Positions 41,778 through 49,428 of a stretch of 64,000 bases of DNA are shown here, piece by piece; within the stretch, counting starts at the first letter, position 1; every line of letters starts with the position of its first letter. Both the position numbers and the translations under genes were made by a program. This DNA is from Gemmobacter denitrificans. GTDB taxonomy: Bacteria > Pseudomonadota > Alphaproteobacteria > Rhodobacterales > Rhodobacteraceae. A model generated the notes under the pieces. The model was not told the DNA's origin. It ran no database searches and saw only the letters and a program-made list of their open reading frames with translations. The DNA lies in assembly GCF_036964905.1 (NCBI RefSeq), contig NZ_JBALHR010000002.1:434001-498000 (forward strand). The letters run 5' to 3'.

Positions 41778-42761
41778 ATGCGCGCAACAGTCATCGCCTC
41801 AATGCGGAACGAGGGCCCGTTCATTGTGGAATGGGTGTGCTGGTACAGGCTGCTTGGCTTTTCCGATCTGGTTGTGGTGACAAATGATTGTACCGACCAT
41901 TCGCCACAGTTGCTGGATGCTTTGCAACGGGCGGGTTGGCTTGTGCATATGCGGTGCGATGTTCCCGCGGGCGGAAAGGTCGTGGCAGAAAAGCTCCGCA
42001 TGGCCCGAAAGACCCCGCAGGTACGACGCGCCGATTGGGTTCTGGTCTGCGATGTGGATGAGTTTCTTGTCGTGCATGACGGGCAGGGCAAGCTGCCTGA
42101 TCTGTTGGGGCCCAACCCTGATTTTCTGGCGATGGCGATCAACTGGCGGGTCTTCGGCACTGGCGGACAGACCAAATGGCAGGACGGGTTCACCCATCGT
42201 CAGTTCACACAGGCAGGTCCGACGGCTCACTGGATATCCAGTTGGATCAAGATGATTCACCGCAATCCGACGGGGTTTCGGGCGTTGGGGGAACATGGGC
42301 CGCGCCAAGCTGACCCCGCGCTTGCCGATCATGCCTCTTGCGAGGCCTTGCTAGTCAATTCCGATCTGGTTCCCGTACCGGGATGGCCGGACGGTCCATA
42401 CTTGCGTCAGCTGCCGGCCCATCTGGTCACCCATCGGCGGGCACAAATGAACCACTACATGCTGAGGTCCGAAGAAAGCTGGGCGCTGAAACGCGGAACG
42501 CCCTCTGCTGTTCAGGGCGCTGACCGGTATAATGATCGGTACTACCGATCCACGAACCGCAATGAATTGACCGATCAGTCCGCCCTTCGGCATCAGGCAG
42601 AATTCGACGCGCTTTTTGCGACAGCGATGTCACAGCCCGAGGTTGCGCGGCTGCATCACCTGTGTTGTGCCGATTATGTCACCCGTCTCGCGCTCAAGGC
42701 CGGGCGCAATCCGCAGGATGATCCGCGCCTGTCACATCACCTGGCAGCCGCGGCCCGTTGA
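41778..42761 (+). CDS. Glycosyltransferase family 2-like protein
   Basis: The 327-residue protein begins TVIASMRNEGPFIVEWVCWYRLLGF, typical of the Glyco_tranf_2_4 group, and carries WVLVCDVDEFLVVHDG (about residues 79-94) with the DVDEF metal/sugar-nucleotide motif. C-terminal NHYMLRSEESWALKRGTPS is also typical of this group in Rhodobacterales. The acceptor is unknown; no polysaccharide cluster is adjacent. I chose the ATG at 41778, which begins at the conserved segment; an ATG at 41742 would add 12 residues. It is behind the GTA terminator and convergent with parE, separated by 11 bp. Confidence 0.8.
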   Translation: MRATVIASMRNEGPFIVEWVCWYRLLGFSDLVVVTNDCTDHSPQLLDALQRAGWLVHMRCDVPAGGKVVAEKLRMARKTPQVRRADWVLVCDVDEFLVVHDGQGKLPDLLGPNPDFLAMAINWRVFGTGGQTKWQDGFTHRQFTQAGPTAHWISSWIKMIHRNPTGFRALGEHGPRQADPALADHASCEALLVNSDLVPVPGWPDGPYLRQLPAHLVTHRRAQMNHYMLRSEESWALKRGTPSAVQGADRYNDRYYRSTNRNELTDQSALRHQAEFDALFATAMSQPEVARLHHLCCADYVTRLALKAGRNPQDDPRLSHHLAAAAR

Positions 42762-42772
42762 AGGCAGTCTGA

Positions 42773-44728
42773 TCATACGTCGAGTTCTTCGACGAAGCGG
42801 GCATTTTCCTGGATATATTGAAAACGAAGCTCCGGCTTCTTGCCCATCAGCCGTTCGACCAGATCGGCGGTTTCGCCCGGTTCATCCTCATCGATGCTGA
42901 CGCGGATCAGGTGCCGGGTGGCCGGGTTCATCGTGGTATCCTTCAGGTCCTTGGCATCCATCTCGCCCAGACCCTTGAACCGCTGCACATCGATCTTTCC
43001 CTTGCCGCCCAGCCCCTTGGCCAGCCAGAGCTCCTTTTCCTCGTCATTTGCCACATACATCCGCCGCGCGCCCTGCGTCAGACGGTATAGCGGCGGGCAG
43101 GCCAGATAGAGGTGCCCCTTGTCGATCAGCGGGCGCATCTGGGTGTAGAAGAAGGTCATCAGCAGACTGGCGATATGGGCACCGTCCACATCGGCATCGG
43201 TCATGATGATGATCTTGTCATAGCGAAGGTCATCAACATTGAACTTGGTGCCCATGCCAACGCCAAGTGCCTCACAAATATCCCTGATCTCGGCATTGTC
43301 GCCCAGCTTGCTGGAGGCTGCACCCAGCACGTTCAGGATCTTGCCCTTCAGCGGCATGATCGCCTGAGTTTCTCGGTCGCGCGCGCCCTTGGCACTGCCC
43401 CCGGCTGAATCGCCTTCGACCAGAAACAGCTCCGTTCCTTCTCGGTTCTTGGCGCTGCAATCGGTCAGCTTGCCGGGAAGGCGCAACCGTTTGGTGGCGG
43501 ATTTGCGTTGGGTTTCCTTTTCCTGCCTCCGCCGCAAGCGTTCTTCGGCGCGCAGCACCAGAAAATCCAGAATGGCCCCGGCTGATTTGGTGTTATTGGC
43601 CAGCCAGGTATCGAAATGGTCGCGCACAGCGCCTTCGACATAGCGGTTGGCTTCATCCGTTGCCAACCGGTCCTTGGTCTGGCCCACGAATTGCGGTTCA
43701 CGGATGAAGACCGAAATCAGCGCACATCCCCCAGCCAGCATGTCATCGCGGGTGATAAGCTCGGCCTTTCGGTTCTTCACCAGATCGCCATAGGCGCGGA
43801 TGCCCTTCAGGATCGCCGACCAGAAGCCGCTTTCATGGGTACCGCCCTCAGGTGTGGGCACGGTATTGCAATAACTCTGGATGAATCCGTCCCGCGCAGG
43901 GGTCCAGTTGATGGCCCATTCGACCGACCCGGGCACCCCGAACTTTTCCTGAAATCCAACCTTTCCGGCAAAGGGCTTGTCGGCATAGGTCGTGGTCTTT
44001 TCCAGCGTGTCGCTCAGGTAATCGGCCAGACCGCCGGGGAAATGGAAGGTTGCCTCAAGCGGTGTTTCGCCATCATTGACGGCCGTTTTCCAGCGGATTT
44101 CCACGCCCGAGAACAGATAGGCTTTCGACCGCACCATCTTGAGCAGACGGGCAGGTTTCAGCTGCAGAGATCCGAAAATCTCGGCATCCGGGTGGAACAG
44201 CACCGTCGTCCCGCGCCGGTTCGGGGCAGGGCCCACCTTTTCCACCGGGCCCTGGGGAATGCCGCGCGAAAAGCTTTGCCGGAACAATTCCTTGTTGCGC
44301 GCAACTTCCACAACCATCCGGTCAGAGAGCGCATTCACCACCGACGCACCAACCCCGTGCAGGCCGCCGGATGTTTCATAGGCCTTGCCGTTGAATTTTC
44401 CCCCCGCATGCAGCGTGCAGAGAATGACCTCCAGCGCCGATTTACCGGGAAACTTGGGGTGCGGATCCACCGGGATGCCACGGCCATTGTCGCGGATCGT
44501 CACCGAATGATCGGCATGCAGTTCAACCTCGATCCGGGTGGCATGGCCGGCCACCGCTTCGTCCATCGAATTGTCCAGCACCTCGGCCACCAGATGGTGC
44601 AGGGCGCGTTCATCGGTGCCGCCTATATACATGCCGGGGCGCTTGCGCACCGGCTCCAGCCCTTCCAGCACCTCGATAGAGGAGGCGTCATAGGTCTGTT
44701 CAGCGCCGGAAAGCAGGTCAGAGGCCAT
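42773..44728 (-). CDS. parE: DNA topoisomerase IV subunit B
   Basis: The 651-residue type IIA topoisomerase ATPase subunit has the GHKL domain (LEPVRKRPGMYIGGTDERALHHLVAEVLDNSMDEA; RDNGRGIPVDPHPK; GGLHGVGASVVNALS), the transducer region and the TOPRIM domain with LFLVEGDSAGGSAKGARDR and DADVDGAHI. The length and the GGTDERALHHL / HPKFPGKSALEVILCTLHAGGKF form fit ParE rather than GyrB, which in this group is about 800 residues. It pairs with ParC (elsewhere) to decatenate chromosomes. Upstream on the same strand, 126 bp away, is the GST gene. Confidence 0.95.
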   Translation of the reverse strand: MASDLLSGAEQTYDASSIEVLEGLEPVRKRPGMYIGGTDERALHHLVAEVLDNSMDEAVAGHATRIEVELHADHSVTIRDNGRGIPVDPHPKFPGKSALEVILCTLHAGGKFNGKAYETSGGLHGVGASVVNALSDRMVVEVARNKELFRQSFSRGIPQGPVEKVGPAPNRRGTTVLFHPDAEIFGSLQLKPARLLKMVRSKAYLFSGVEIRWKTAVNDGETPLEATFHFPGGLADYLSDTLEKTTTYADKPFAGKVGFQEKFGVPGSVEWAINWTPARDGFIQSYCNTVPTPEGGTHESGFWSAILKGIRAYGDLVKNRKAELITRDDMLAGGCALISVFIREPQFVGQTKDRLATDEANRYVEGAVRDHFDTWLANNTKSAGAILDFLVLRAEERLRRRQEKETQRKSATKRLRLPGKLTDCSAKNREGTELFLVEGDSAGGSAKGARDRETQAIMPLKGKILNVLGAASSKLGDNAEIRDICEALGVGMGTKFNVDDLRYDKIIIMTDADVDGAHIASLLMTFFYTQMRPLIDKGHLYLACPPLYRLTQGARRMYVANDEEKELWLAKGLGGKGKIDVQRFKGLGEMDAKDLKDTTMNPATRHLIRVSIDEDEPGETADLVERLMGKKPELRFQYIQENARFVEELDV

Positions 44729-44854
44729 GGATGCTCGATTCTTGTAATTGGGCTTCGGGGGCGGATTAGACCATCCACCGCCCCATGGCGCAAGGGCGGC
44801 GGCTACAACCGCTTGGGGTGATGACGTGCAGCTGGTCTAGGGCCGGTGGGCCGC

Positions 44855-45499
44855 TCAGGCCGGTTCAGCCATCCGCCCTGCCCACATCGCCTGAAAGGCC
44901 GGGCGCGCATGGCACCGTTCCAGCCATGCCGAAAGGGTGGGGTGCGCCTGCATCAGCGGAGCATGGCCCTGCGCATAGCGCACACATTCCGCCACCATGA
45001 TATCGGCAACGCTGAACCGGTCGAGCAGCCAGTCGCGCCCCGTCAGATGTGCTTCCAGCCGGGCGAAAGGACGCATCAGCTTGCCGGCTTCGGCAAGAAT
45101 GGTGGCCTTGCCCGCGTCACTTGCTGCATCTGCGTAAAGAATTTCAATGGCAGGGCCTTCGATCATGGCCAATGCAAACAGTGCCCATTGTTCCATCAAG
45201 GCCTGTTCGGCAAGGTTTGTCGGGCCGACCACCCCGCCATAGGCCCGCGCAATGTGCAGGCAGATCGCAAGGCTTTCGGTCAGCACCAGATCGCCATCTG
45301 TCAGGGCCGGAATCTGGCCCAGCGGATTGACGGCCAGAAAGCTGGGCGACCGGGTGTTATCCGGTGCATCCGCTGCATCAGGGTCCGCCAGACGATAGGC
45401 CTGAATCACCGGGCGATGGGCAAACTCCATCCCGATTTCCGTCAGCAACCACAGCGGCCGCGACGCACGCGAACGATAGCATCCATACAGGGTCAGCAC
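44855..45499 (-). CDS. Glutathione S-transferase family protein
   Basis: The 214-residue protein has an N-terminal thioredoxin-like GST domain (LTLYGCYRSRASRPLWLLTEIG; NPLGQIPALTDGDLVLTESLAICLHIARAYG with the conserved cis-Pro and ES motif) and a helical C-terminal domain with LLDRFSVADIMVAECVRYA. It is a soluble enzyme, substrate unknown. The frame is open upstream to 45769, but the best start is GTG at 45499 with GGAGA six bases upstream, giving the family N-terminus. It is divergent from the LuxR-HTH/hydrolase gene at 45607; the intervening 107 bp contain a perfect inverted repeat. Confidence 0.86.
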   Translation of the reverse strand: MLTLYGCYRSRASRPLWLLTEIGMEFAHRPVIQAYRLADPDAADAPDNTRSPSFLAVNPLGQIPALTDGDLVLTESLAICLHIARAYGGVVGPTNLAEQALMEQWALFALAMIEGPAIEILYADAASDAGKATILAEAGKLMRPFARLEAHLTGRDWLLDRFSVADIMVAECVRYAQGHAPLMQAHPTLSAWLERCHARPAFQAMWAGRMAEPA

Positions 45500-45563
45500 G
45501 GCGATTCTCCGGGATATGTGCGAGTTATCAACAAAGTTGCGCGGGTTCTTGCGCACAGTCAGC

Positions 45564-45603
45564 CGAATCCTTGCCGCAACGGCAGCGCTGCGGCAAGGAT
45601 TCG
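45564..45603. promoter_or_regulatory. Perfect 15-bp inverted repeat overlapping a ribosome-binding site
   Basis: Left arm CGAATCCTTGCCGCA (45564-45578), 10-bp spacer, right arm TGCGGCAAGGATTCG (45589-45603). The right arm holds the Shine-Dalgarno AAGGA (45595-45599) of the gene starting at 45607. As DNA it could be an operator for autoregulation and for divergent GST control; as RNA it would hide the ribosome-binding site. Confidence 0.8.
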
Positions 45604-45606
45604 CGC

Positions 45607-47352
45607 ATGAACACCGCATCTCATACGACCGGCAGCGCGCAGATTGCCGATGGCGACCAGAAGGCCGAGATCGTCGATCGGCTTTATGAAGTTGCGCTTG
45701 ATCCGATCCGGCTGGAGGAATTGCTGGAGGTCTGGGAAGGCCGCGCCGCCGCGTTGCGGGTCGGATCACTGGATCAGGCGGTGCAGCTGGATGATCCCGA
45801 ACTGGATACCCATGTCAGCCGGGCGCGCATCTTTCTGGATCGGTATGAGGCGACGCGGGCAGAGGGTGGCTATCGTGTCTTGCTGGATGACATTCAGCGC
45901 ACGGCGGCGCTGATCACCGATGGCGGACCGCTGATTACGGCTTGCAACCGGGCGGCCATGGCGGCCTTCGGGGTGGCCGAAGGCGGGCCGTTGAAGGCGC
46001 TGCCTTTCGAACCCGAAGATGTGGAGGTGCTGCGCGGCGTGATCCGCAAGGTCGTGTCGGGTCGGGCTGAAAAGGTGGCTTCCTTGCGGATTCGTTCCAC
46101 ACAGACCGGCAGCCCGGTGATCCTGCGGGTCAGCCGGATCGAGGATGAACCCCTGGCGCTGGTGCTTTCGACCGAACTGTATTGGCCAGAGGATTTCAGC
46201 CAGACGGTGCAAGAGGCCTTTGGCCTGACCGGGGCCGAGGTGGAAATCGTGCGTGGCATCACGCTTGGTCTGCCGTTGAAACAGATCGCCGAACAGCGCG
46301 GCCGTTCGATTGAAACGGTTCGTACGCAGGCACGATCCATTCTGGCCAAGACCGAAACCCATAGCCAGTCAGAGCTGGTGCGGGTGGTCATCGGGTTGAT
46401 GGATGTCTCTTTGCTGCCATCGTATGGCGCGGCCCCGATGGTTGCGGCGGGCAGCCTTCAGCCCATCGAGACGCAGAGCCTGCGCGGGCGTGACGGGCGT
46501 CGGCTGGACTGGATCGAATTTGGCAGCCCGACAGGCCGTCCGGTTCTGTTCATGCATCTGGATTACGGGCTGATCCGTTGGCCAGCCGAAGCCGAACGTC
46601 AGGCCCGTTTGCGTAGGCTGCGTGTGATTGTGCCGGTCCGTGCGGGCTATGGCCGCACGGCGGCCCATCCCAAGGGCCGCGATCACACCCAGGGCTGCGC
46701 CGAAGATTACGCCGCAGTGCTCGATCATCTTGGGGTGGCGCGGGTTGCGATCATCACCATGGGGGCGGATCTGCGGTTTGCCCTGGCATTGGCCAATATG
46801 CACCCCGGGCTGGTGACCGGCATCATCGGTTGCGCGGCACAGCTGCCCCTGCGCAGTGCCGTGCAATATGAACGCATGGACAAATGGCAGCGCTTCATTC
46901 TGGCCAATGCCCGGTATGCGCCCAAGGTTCTGCCCTTTCTGGTGCAGGCGGGGTTCAGCCTTGCGCGCAAGCTGGGCAAGGAAAAGTTTCTCGCCCAGGT
47001 GAATGGCGGCTCGCCCGCCGATATGGAAACCTTTGCCGATCCGCAGGTGCGCGAGGCGGTTCTGTTGGGGTCGGAAACCTGTCTTGGCGAAAAAACTTCG
47101 GCGCATGAGGCGTTTACCCGCGAATGTATCAGCAGCGAACGTGATTGGTCGGCCCTGATCCATGCCTGCCAGGTGCCGGTTGTGCTGCTGCAGGGCGATC
47201 AGGACCCGCAGACGCCGGTTCAGACCATCCGCGAACTGATGTCGGAATATCCTGCGCTGCGGGTGGAATTCCTGCCCCATACCGGGCAGTTGCTGTTTTT
47301 CAAGGAATGGCGGCTGGTTCTGCAGCGGTTGCACGAATTCCTGCCGGAATAA
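45607..47352 (+). CDS. LuxR-type HTH fused to a degenerate alpha/beta hydrolase domain
   Basis: The 581-residue protein has an N-terminal region of about 195 residues with PAS-like pattern (ALITDGGPLITACNRAAMAAFGVA, residues 101-124), a LuxR/sigma-4 HTH at about 201-260 (VQEAFGLTGAEVEIVRGITLGLPLKQIAEQRGRSIETVRTQARSILAK), and a C-terminal alpha/beta-hydrolase fold (from about 285; RPVLFMHLDYGLI, VIVPVRAGYGRTA). At the nucleophile elbow the sequence is IITMGADLRFA (residues 382-391) where a GxSxG would be expected, so the Ser seems replaced by Gly; near the end LPHTGQLLFF has Gln where the catalytic GH His is usual. It is likely a ligand-responsive regulator rather than an enzyme. ATG at 45607 has AAGGA upstream within an inverted repeat. 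Confidence 0.85.
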   Translation: MNTASHTTGSAQIADGDQKAEIVDRLYEVALDPIRLEELLEVWEGRAAALRVGSLDQAVQLDDPELDTHVSRARIFLDRYEATRAEGGYRVLLDDIQRTAALITDGGPLITACNRAAMAAFGVAEGGPLKALPFEPEDVEVLRGVIRKVVSGRAEKVASLRIRSTQTGSPVILRVSRIEDEPLALVLSTELYWPEDFSQTVQEAFGLTGAEVEIVRGITLGLPLKQIAEQRGRSIETVRTQARSILAKTETHSQSELVRVVIGLMDVSLLPSYGAAPMVAAGSLQPIETQSLRGRDGRRLDWIEFGSPTGRPVLFMHLDYGLIRWPAEAERQARLRRLRVIVPVRAGYGRTAAHPKGRDHTQGCAEDYAAVLDHLGVARVAIITMGADLRFALALANMHPGLVTGIIGCAAQLPLRSAVQYERMDKWQRFILANARYAPKVLPFLVQAGFSLARKLGKEKFLAQVNGGSPADMETFADPQVREAVLLGSETCLGEKTSAHEAFTRECISSERDWSALIHACQVPVVLLQGDQDPQTPVQTIRELMSEYPALRVEFLPHTGQLLFFKEWRLVLQRLHEFLPE

Positions 47353-47465
47353 CCCGGCCTACCACAAATGGGGTATGCGACTCTGACCCTGCGGGCGTTA
47401 CCACAAACACATTACCAAAGCATGTTTCCAGCATTTCGAGATCAGCATTTCCTTTTACCCCAAGC

Positions 47466-47494
47466 GGGGCGGCAGATCTGGGGTCTGCCGCCCC
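47466..47494 (+). terminator. Candidate terminator after the LuxR/hydrolase gene
   Basis: GGGGCGGCAGA (47466-47476) and TCTGCCGCCCC (47484-47494) form a perfect 11-bp stem; the following run is only CT-rich. The gap up to ppk2 (47353-47622) contains this stem and the FNR-type box, and no gene. Confidence 0.65.
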
Positions 47495-47548
47495 GTCTCC
47501 ATTCTTCTAGGGCTATTCAGGGGCATTTCCTGCAATCCTGCCCCGGGT

Positions 47549-47562
47549 TTGATACGGATCAA
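47549..47562. promoter_or_regulatory. Perfect FNR/FnrL-type box upstream of ppk2
   Basis: TTGATACGGATCAA matches the FNR consensus TTGAT-N4-ATCAA at all ten fixed positions. It lies 60 bp before the ppk2 ATG; its centre (47555.5) would place a class II start (-41.5) near 47597. The site argues for oxygen-dependent control of the polyphosphate kinase by FnrL. Confidence 0.75.
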
Positions 47563-47622
47563 GGCGTGAATGACAGATTTGTGACATGGCATTTCCCGTA
47601 AATTGTAACGGGGAGATACCGC

Positions 47623-48591
47623 ATGGAAGACAACGCGCCGATTCTGGCCGCGACCGAGGTCAAGGCCGCCGAACCCGCCCCGGCCCAGCCCGAGGCCTTT
47701 CATCCCGCCGGCCCGCGCCAGTTTCCAAAGGCCGATCCCGATGCCATCCGCGAGGCCTTTGAATCCGGTCGTTACCCCTATGCCCGGCTGATGGGCACCA
47801 AGGCCTATGAAGCCGAAAAGGCACTGTTGCAGGCCGAATTGCTCAAGGTCCAGATCTGGGCGCAGGAAACCGGCCAGAAATTCGTGATCCTGATGGAAGG
47901 GCGCGATGCGGCAGGCAAGGGCGGCACCATCAAGCGGTTCATGGAACATCTCAATCCGCGCTATGCCCGGGTCGTGGCGCTGACCAAGCCCGGCGAAAAG
48001 GAAAAGGGCGAATGGTTCTTCCAGCGCTATATCCAGCACCTGCCCACGGCGGGCGAGATCGTGTTCTATGATCGCAGCTGGTACAACCGCGCCGGGGTGG
48101 AACGCGTGATGGGCTTCTGCAGCCCGTCGGAATATCTGGAATTCATGCGTCAGGCCCCGGAACTGGAACGCATGCTCGTCCGGTCTGGGATCCGGCTTTA
48201 CAAATACTGGTTCTCGGTCACCCGCGAAGAACAGCGCGCCCGGTTTCTGGCGCGTGAAACCGACCCTTTGAAGATGTGGAAACTGTCGCCCATCGACAAG
48301 GCCAGCCTCGACAAATGGGATGATTATACCGAGGCGAAAGAGGCGATGTTCTTCTACACCGATACGGCGGATGCGCCCTGGACCATCGTGAAATCGAATG
48401 ACAAGAAGCGCGCCCGGCTGAACTGCATGCGGCATTTCCTGTCCAGCCTCGATTATCCCAACAAGGATCATGCGGTGATCGGCACCCCTGATCCGCTGAT
48501 CGTGGGGCGGGCCAGCCAGGTGATCGGCGGGCATGGCCATATCCTTGATACGGCGCTGCCGCCAGATTTCCGCAAGGCAGAGAAGCGCTGA
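47623..48591 (+). CDS. ppk2: Polyphosphate kinase 2
   Basis: The 322-residue PPK2 family protein phosphorylates nucleotides with polyphosphate or makes polyphosphate from GTP/ATP. It has Walker A GRDAAGKGGT (residues 93-102), the lid-type RFMEHLNPR, Walker B FYDRSWYNRAGVE with Asp150, and GFCSPSEYLEFMRQAPELERMLV. The length and the GRYPYARLMGTKAYEAEKALLQAELLKVQ N-terminal block fit class I, NDP-type PPK2 (ppk2 is used as family symbol). An FNR-type box lies upstream, suggesting induction under low oxygen. A terminator follows. Confidence 0.93.
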   Translation: MEDNAPILAATEVKAAEPAPAQPEAFHPAGPRQFPKADPDAIREAFESGRYPYARLMGTKAYEAEKALLQAELLKVQIWAQETGQKFVILMEGRDAAGKGGTIKRFMEHLNPRYARVVALTKPGEKEKGEWFFQRYIQHLPTAGEIVFYDRSWYNRAGVERVMGFCSPSEYLEFMRQAPELERMLVRSGIRLYKYWFSVTREEQRARFLARETDPLKMWKLSPIDKASLDKWDDYTEAKEAMFFYTDTADAPWTIVKSNDKKRARLNCMRHFLSSLDYPNKDHAVIGTPDPLIVGRASQVIGGHGHILDTALPPDFRKAEKR

Positions 48592-48607
48592 TCCCCCCGA
48601 ACGGGCG

Positions 48608-48637
48608 CGCTGCCCGCTTGCATCCAGGCGGGCAGCG
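48608..48637 (+). terminator. Terminator after ppk2
   Basis: CGCTGCCCGC (48608-48617) and GCGGGCAGCG (48628-48637) form a perfect 10-bp stem with a 10-nt loop, followed by TGCATTCTTCTG; the T run is poor. Confidence 0.65.
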
Positions 48638-48669
48638 TGCATTCTTCTGCGCGGAATTCGGGGGCGCGG

Positions 48670-49428
48670 ATGATCGGTTTCAATAGGGTGACTGGGGCAG
48701 GGAGCCGCCATGCGTTCTCGACGCATTATCCTATTATTTCAAGTAATTGCGAGAAAAACCTGAGAAGCGTATTCGCGGCTTGTCTTCTGGCTCTGCCGTT
48801 TTGCGCCGCTCTGACAGCCCAGTCGGCGCAGGCCCATCCCCATGTCTGGGTCGATGCCGGGATCGAGGTGATCTTCGATGCGGATGGGCGGGCATCGGCG
48901 CTGCGCATCCGCTGGACCTATGACGAATTCTATTCGCTGGTGCTGGTCGAGGAGCGCGGGCAGGACGCCGATCATGACGGAACGGCCACCGCTGCCGAAA
49001 ATGCCGCCCTGTCAGGGTTTGACATGAACTGGCATGCCGATTTTGCGGGCGATACCTACCTGCTTGCCGGGGGGCAGCCTGTCGCCCTGTCGCGCCCCGA
49101 AAGCTGGACAGCCGACTATCGTGACGGGCGGCTGACCTCTACCCATGTCCGGCGGATTGATCCGCCGCTGGACCCGCTGCAGGGGCTGCAGGTGCAGGTC
49201 TATGATCCGGGGTTTTACACCGCCTATACCATCGCCTTTGCTCCCGTCTTTACCCCCGCTTTGCCCAAAGGGTGCAGCGCGCAGGTGCTGGAACCCGATC
49301 GCAGCGCCGCCGATCAACAATTGCTGGATGCGCTGGCCGAATATGGGGCCGATGAAAATCTTGAGGCTGATTTCCCCGCCATCGGCGCCAGCTTTTCCGA
49401 AGAGGTCAAGATCACATGCGCTCCGTAA
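48670..49428 (+). CDS. DUF1007 periplasmic protein, companion of a Ni/Co transporter
   Basis: The 252-residue version begins at ATG 48670. The recognisable parts are a signal peptide core (LRSVFAACLLALPFCAALTA, cleavage at AQA-HPHVW) and then the DUF1007 signature HPHVWVDAGIEVIFDADGRASALRIRWTYDEFYSL, with DHDGTATAAENAAL and a Cys near each end (GCSAQVLEP; KITCAP). The His after cleavage could bind metal. The start is unsatisfying: from 48670 the n-region is 28 residues too long, and no ATG/GTG/TTG lies closer; CTG at 48760 would give an ideal signal peptide. It overlaps the NicO gene by 13 bp, so it probably works with it in nickel or cobalt uptake. Confidence 0.8.
   Translation: MIGFNRVTGAGSRHAFSTHYPIISSNCEKNLRSVFAACLLALPFCAALTAQSAQAHPHVWVDAGIEVIFDADGRASALRIRWTYDEFYSLVLVEERGQDADHDGTATAAENAALSGFDMNWHADFAGDTYLLAGGQPVALSRPESWTADYRDGRLTSTHVRRIDPPLDPLQGLQVQVYDPGFYTAYTIAFAPVFTPALPKGCSAQVLEPDRSAADQQLLDALAEYGADENLEADFPAIGASFSEEVKITCAP
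48710..48726. promoter_or_regulatory. Inverted repeat ahead of the DUF1007-NicO genes
   Basis: ATGCGT-TCTCG-ACGCAT is a perfect 6-bp palindrome with 5-bp spacer near the unclear start of the DUF1007 gene. It could be an operator for a metal regulator; no known consensus is matched. Confidence 0.35.

Noticed and set aside
38924..42193. 1089-codon minus-strand ORF
   Set aside because: It is antisense to terminase, portal and glycosyltransferase genes; its composition (His/Arg/Gln/Pro-rich) is a high-GC shadow.
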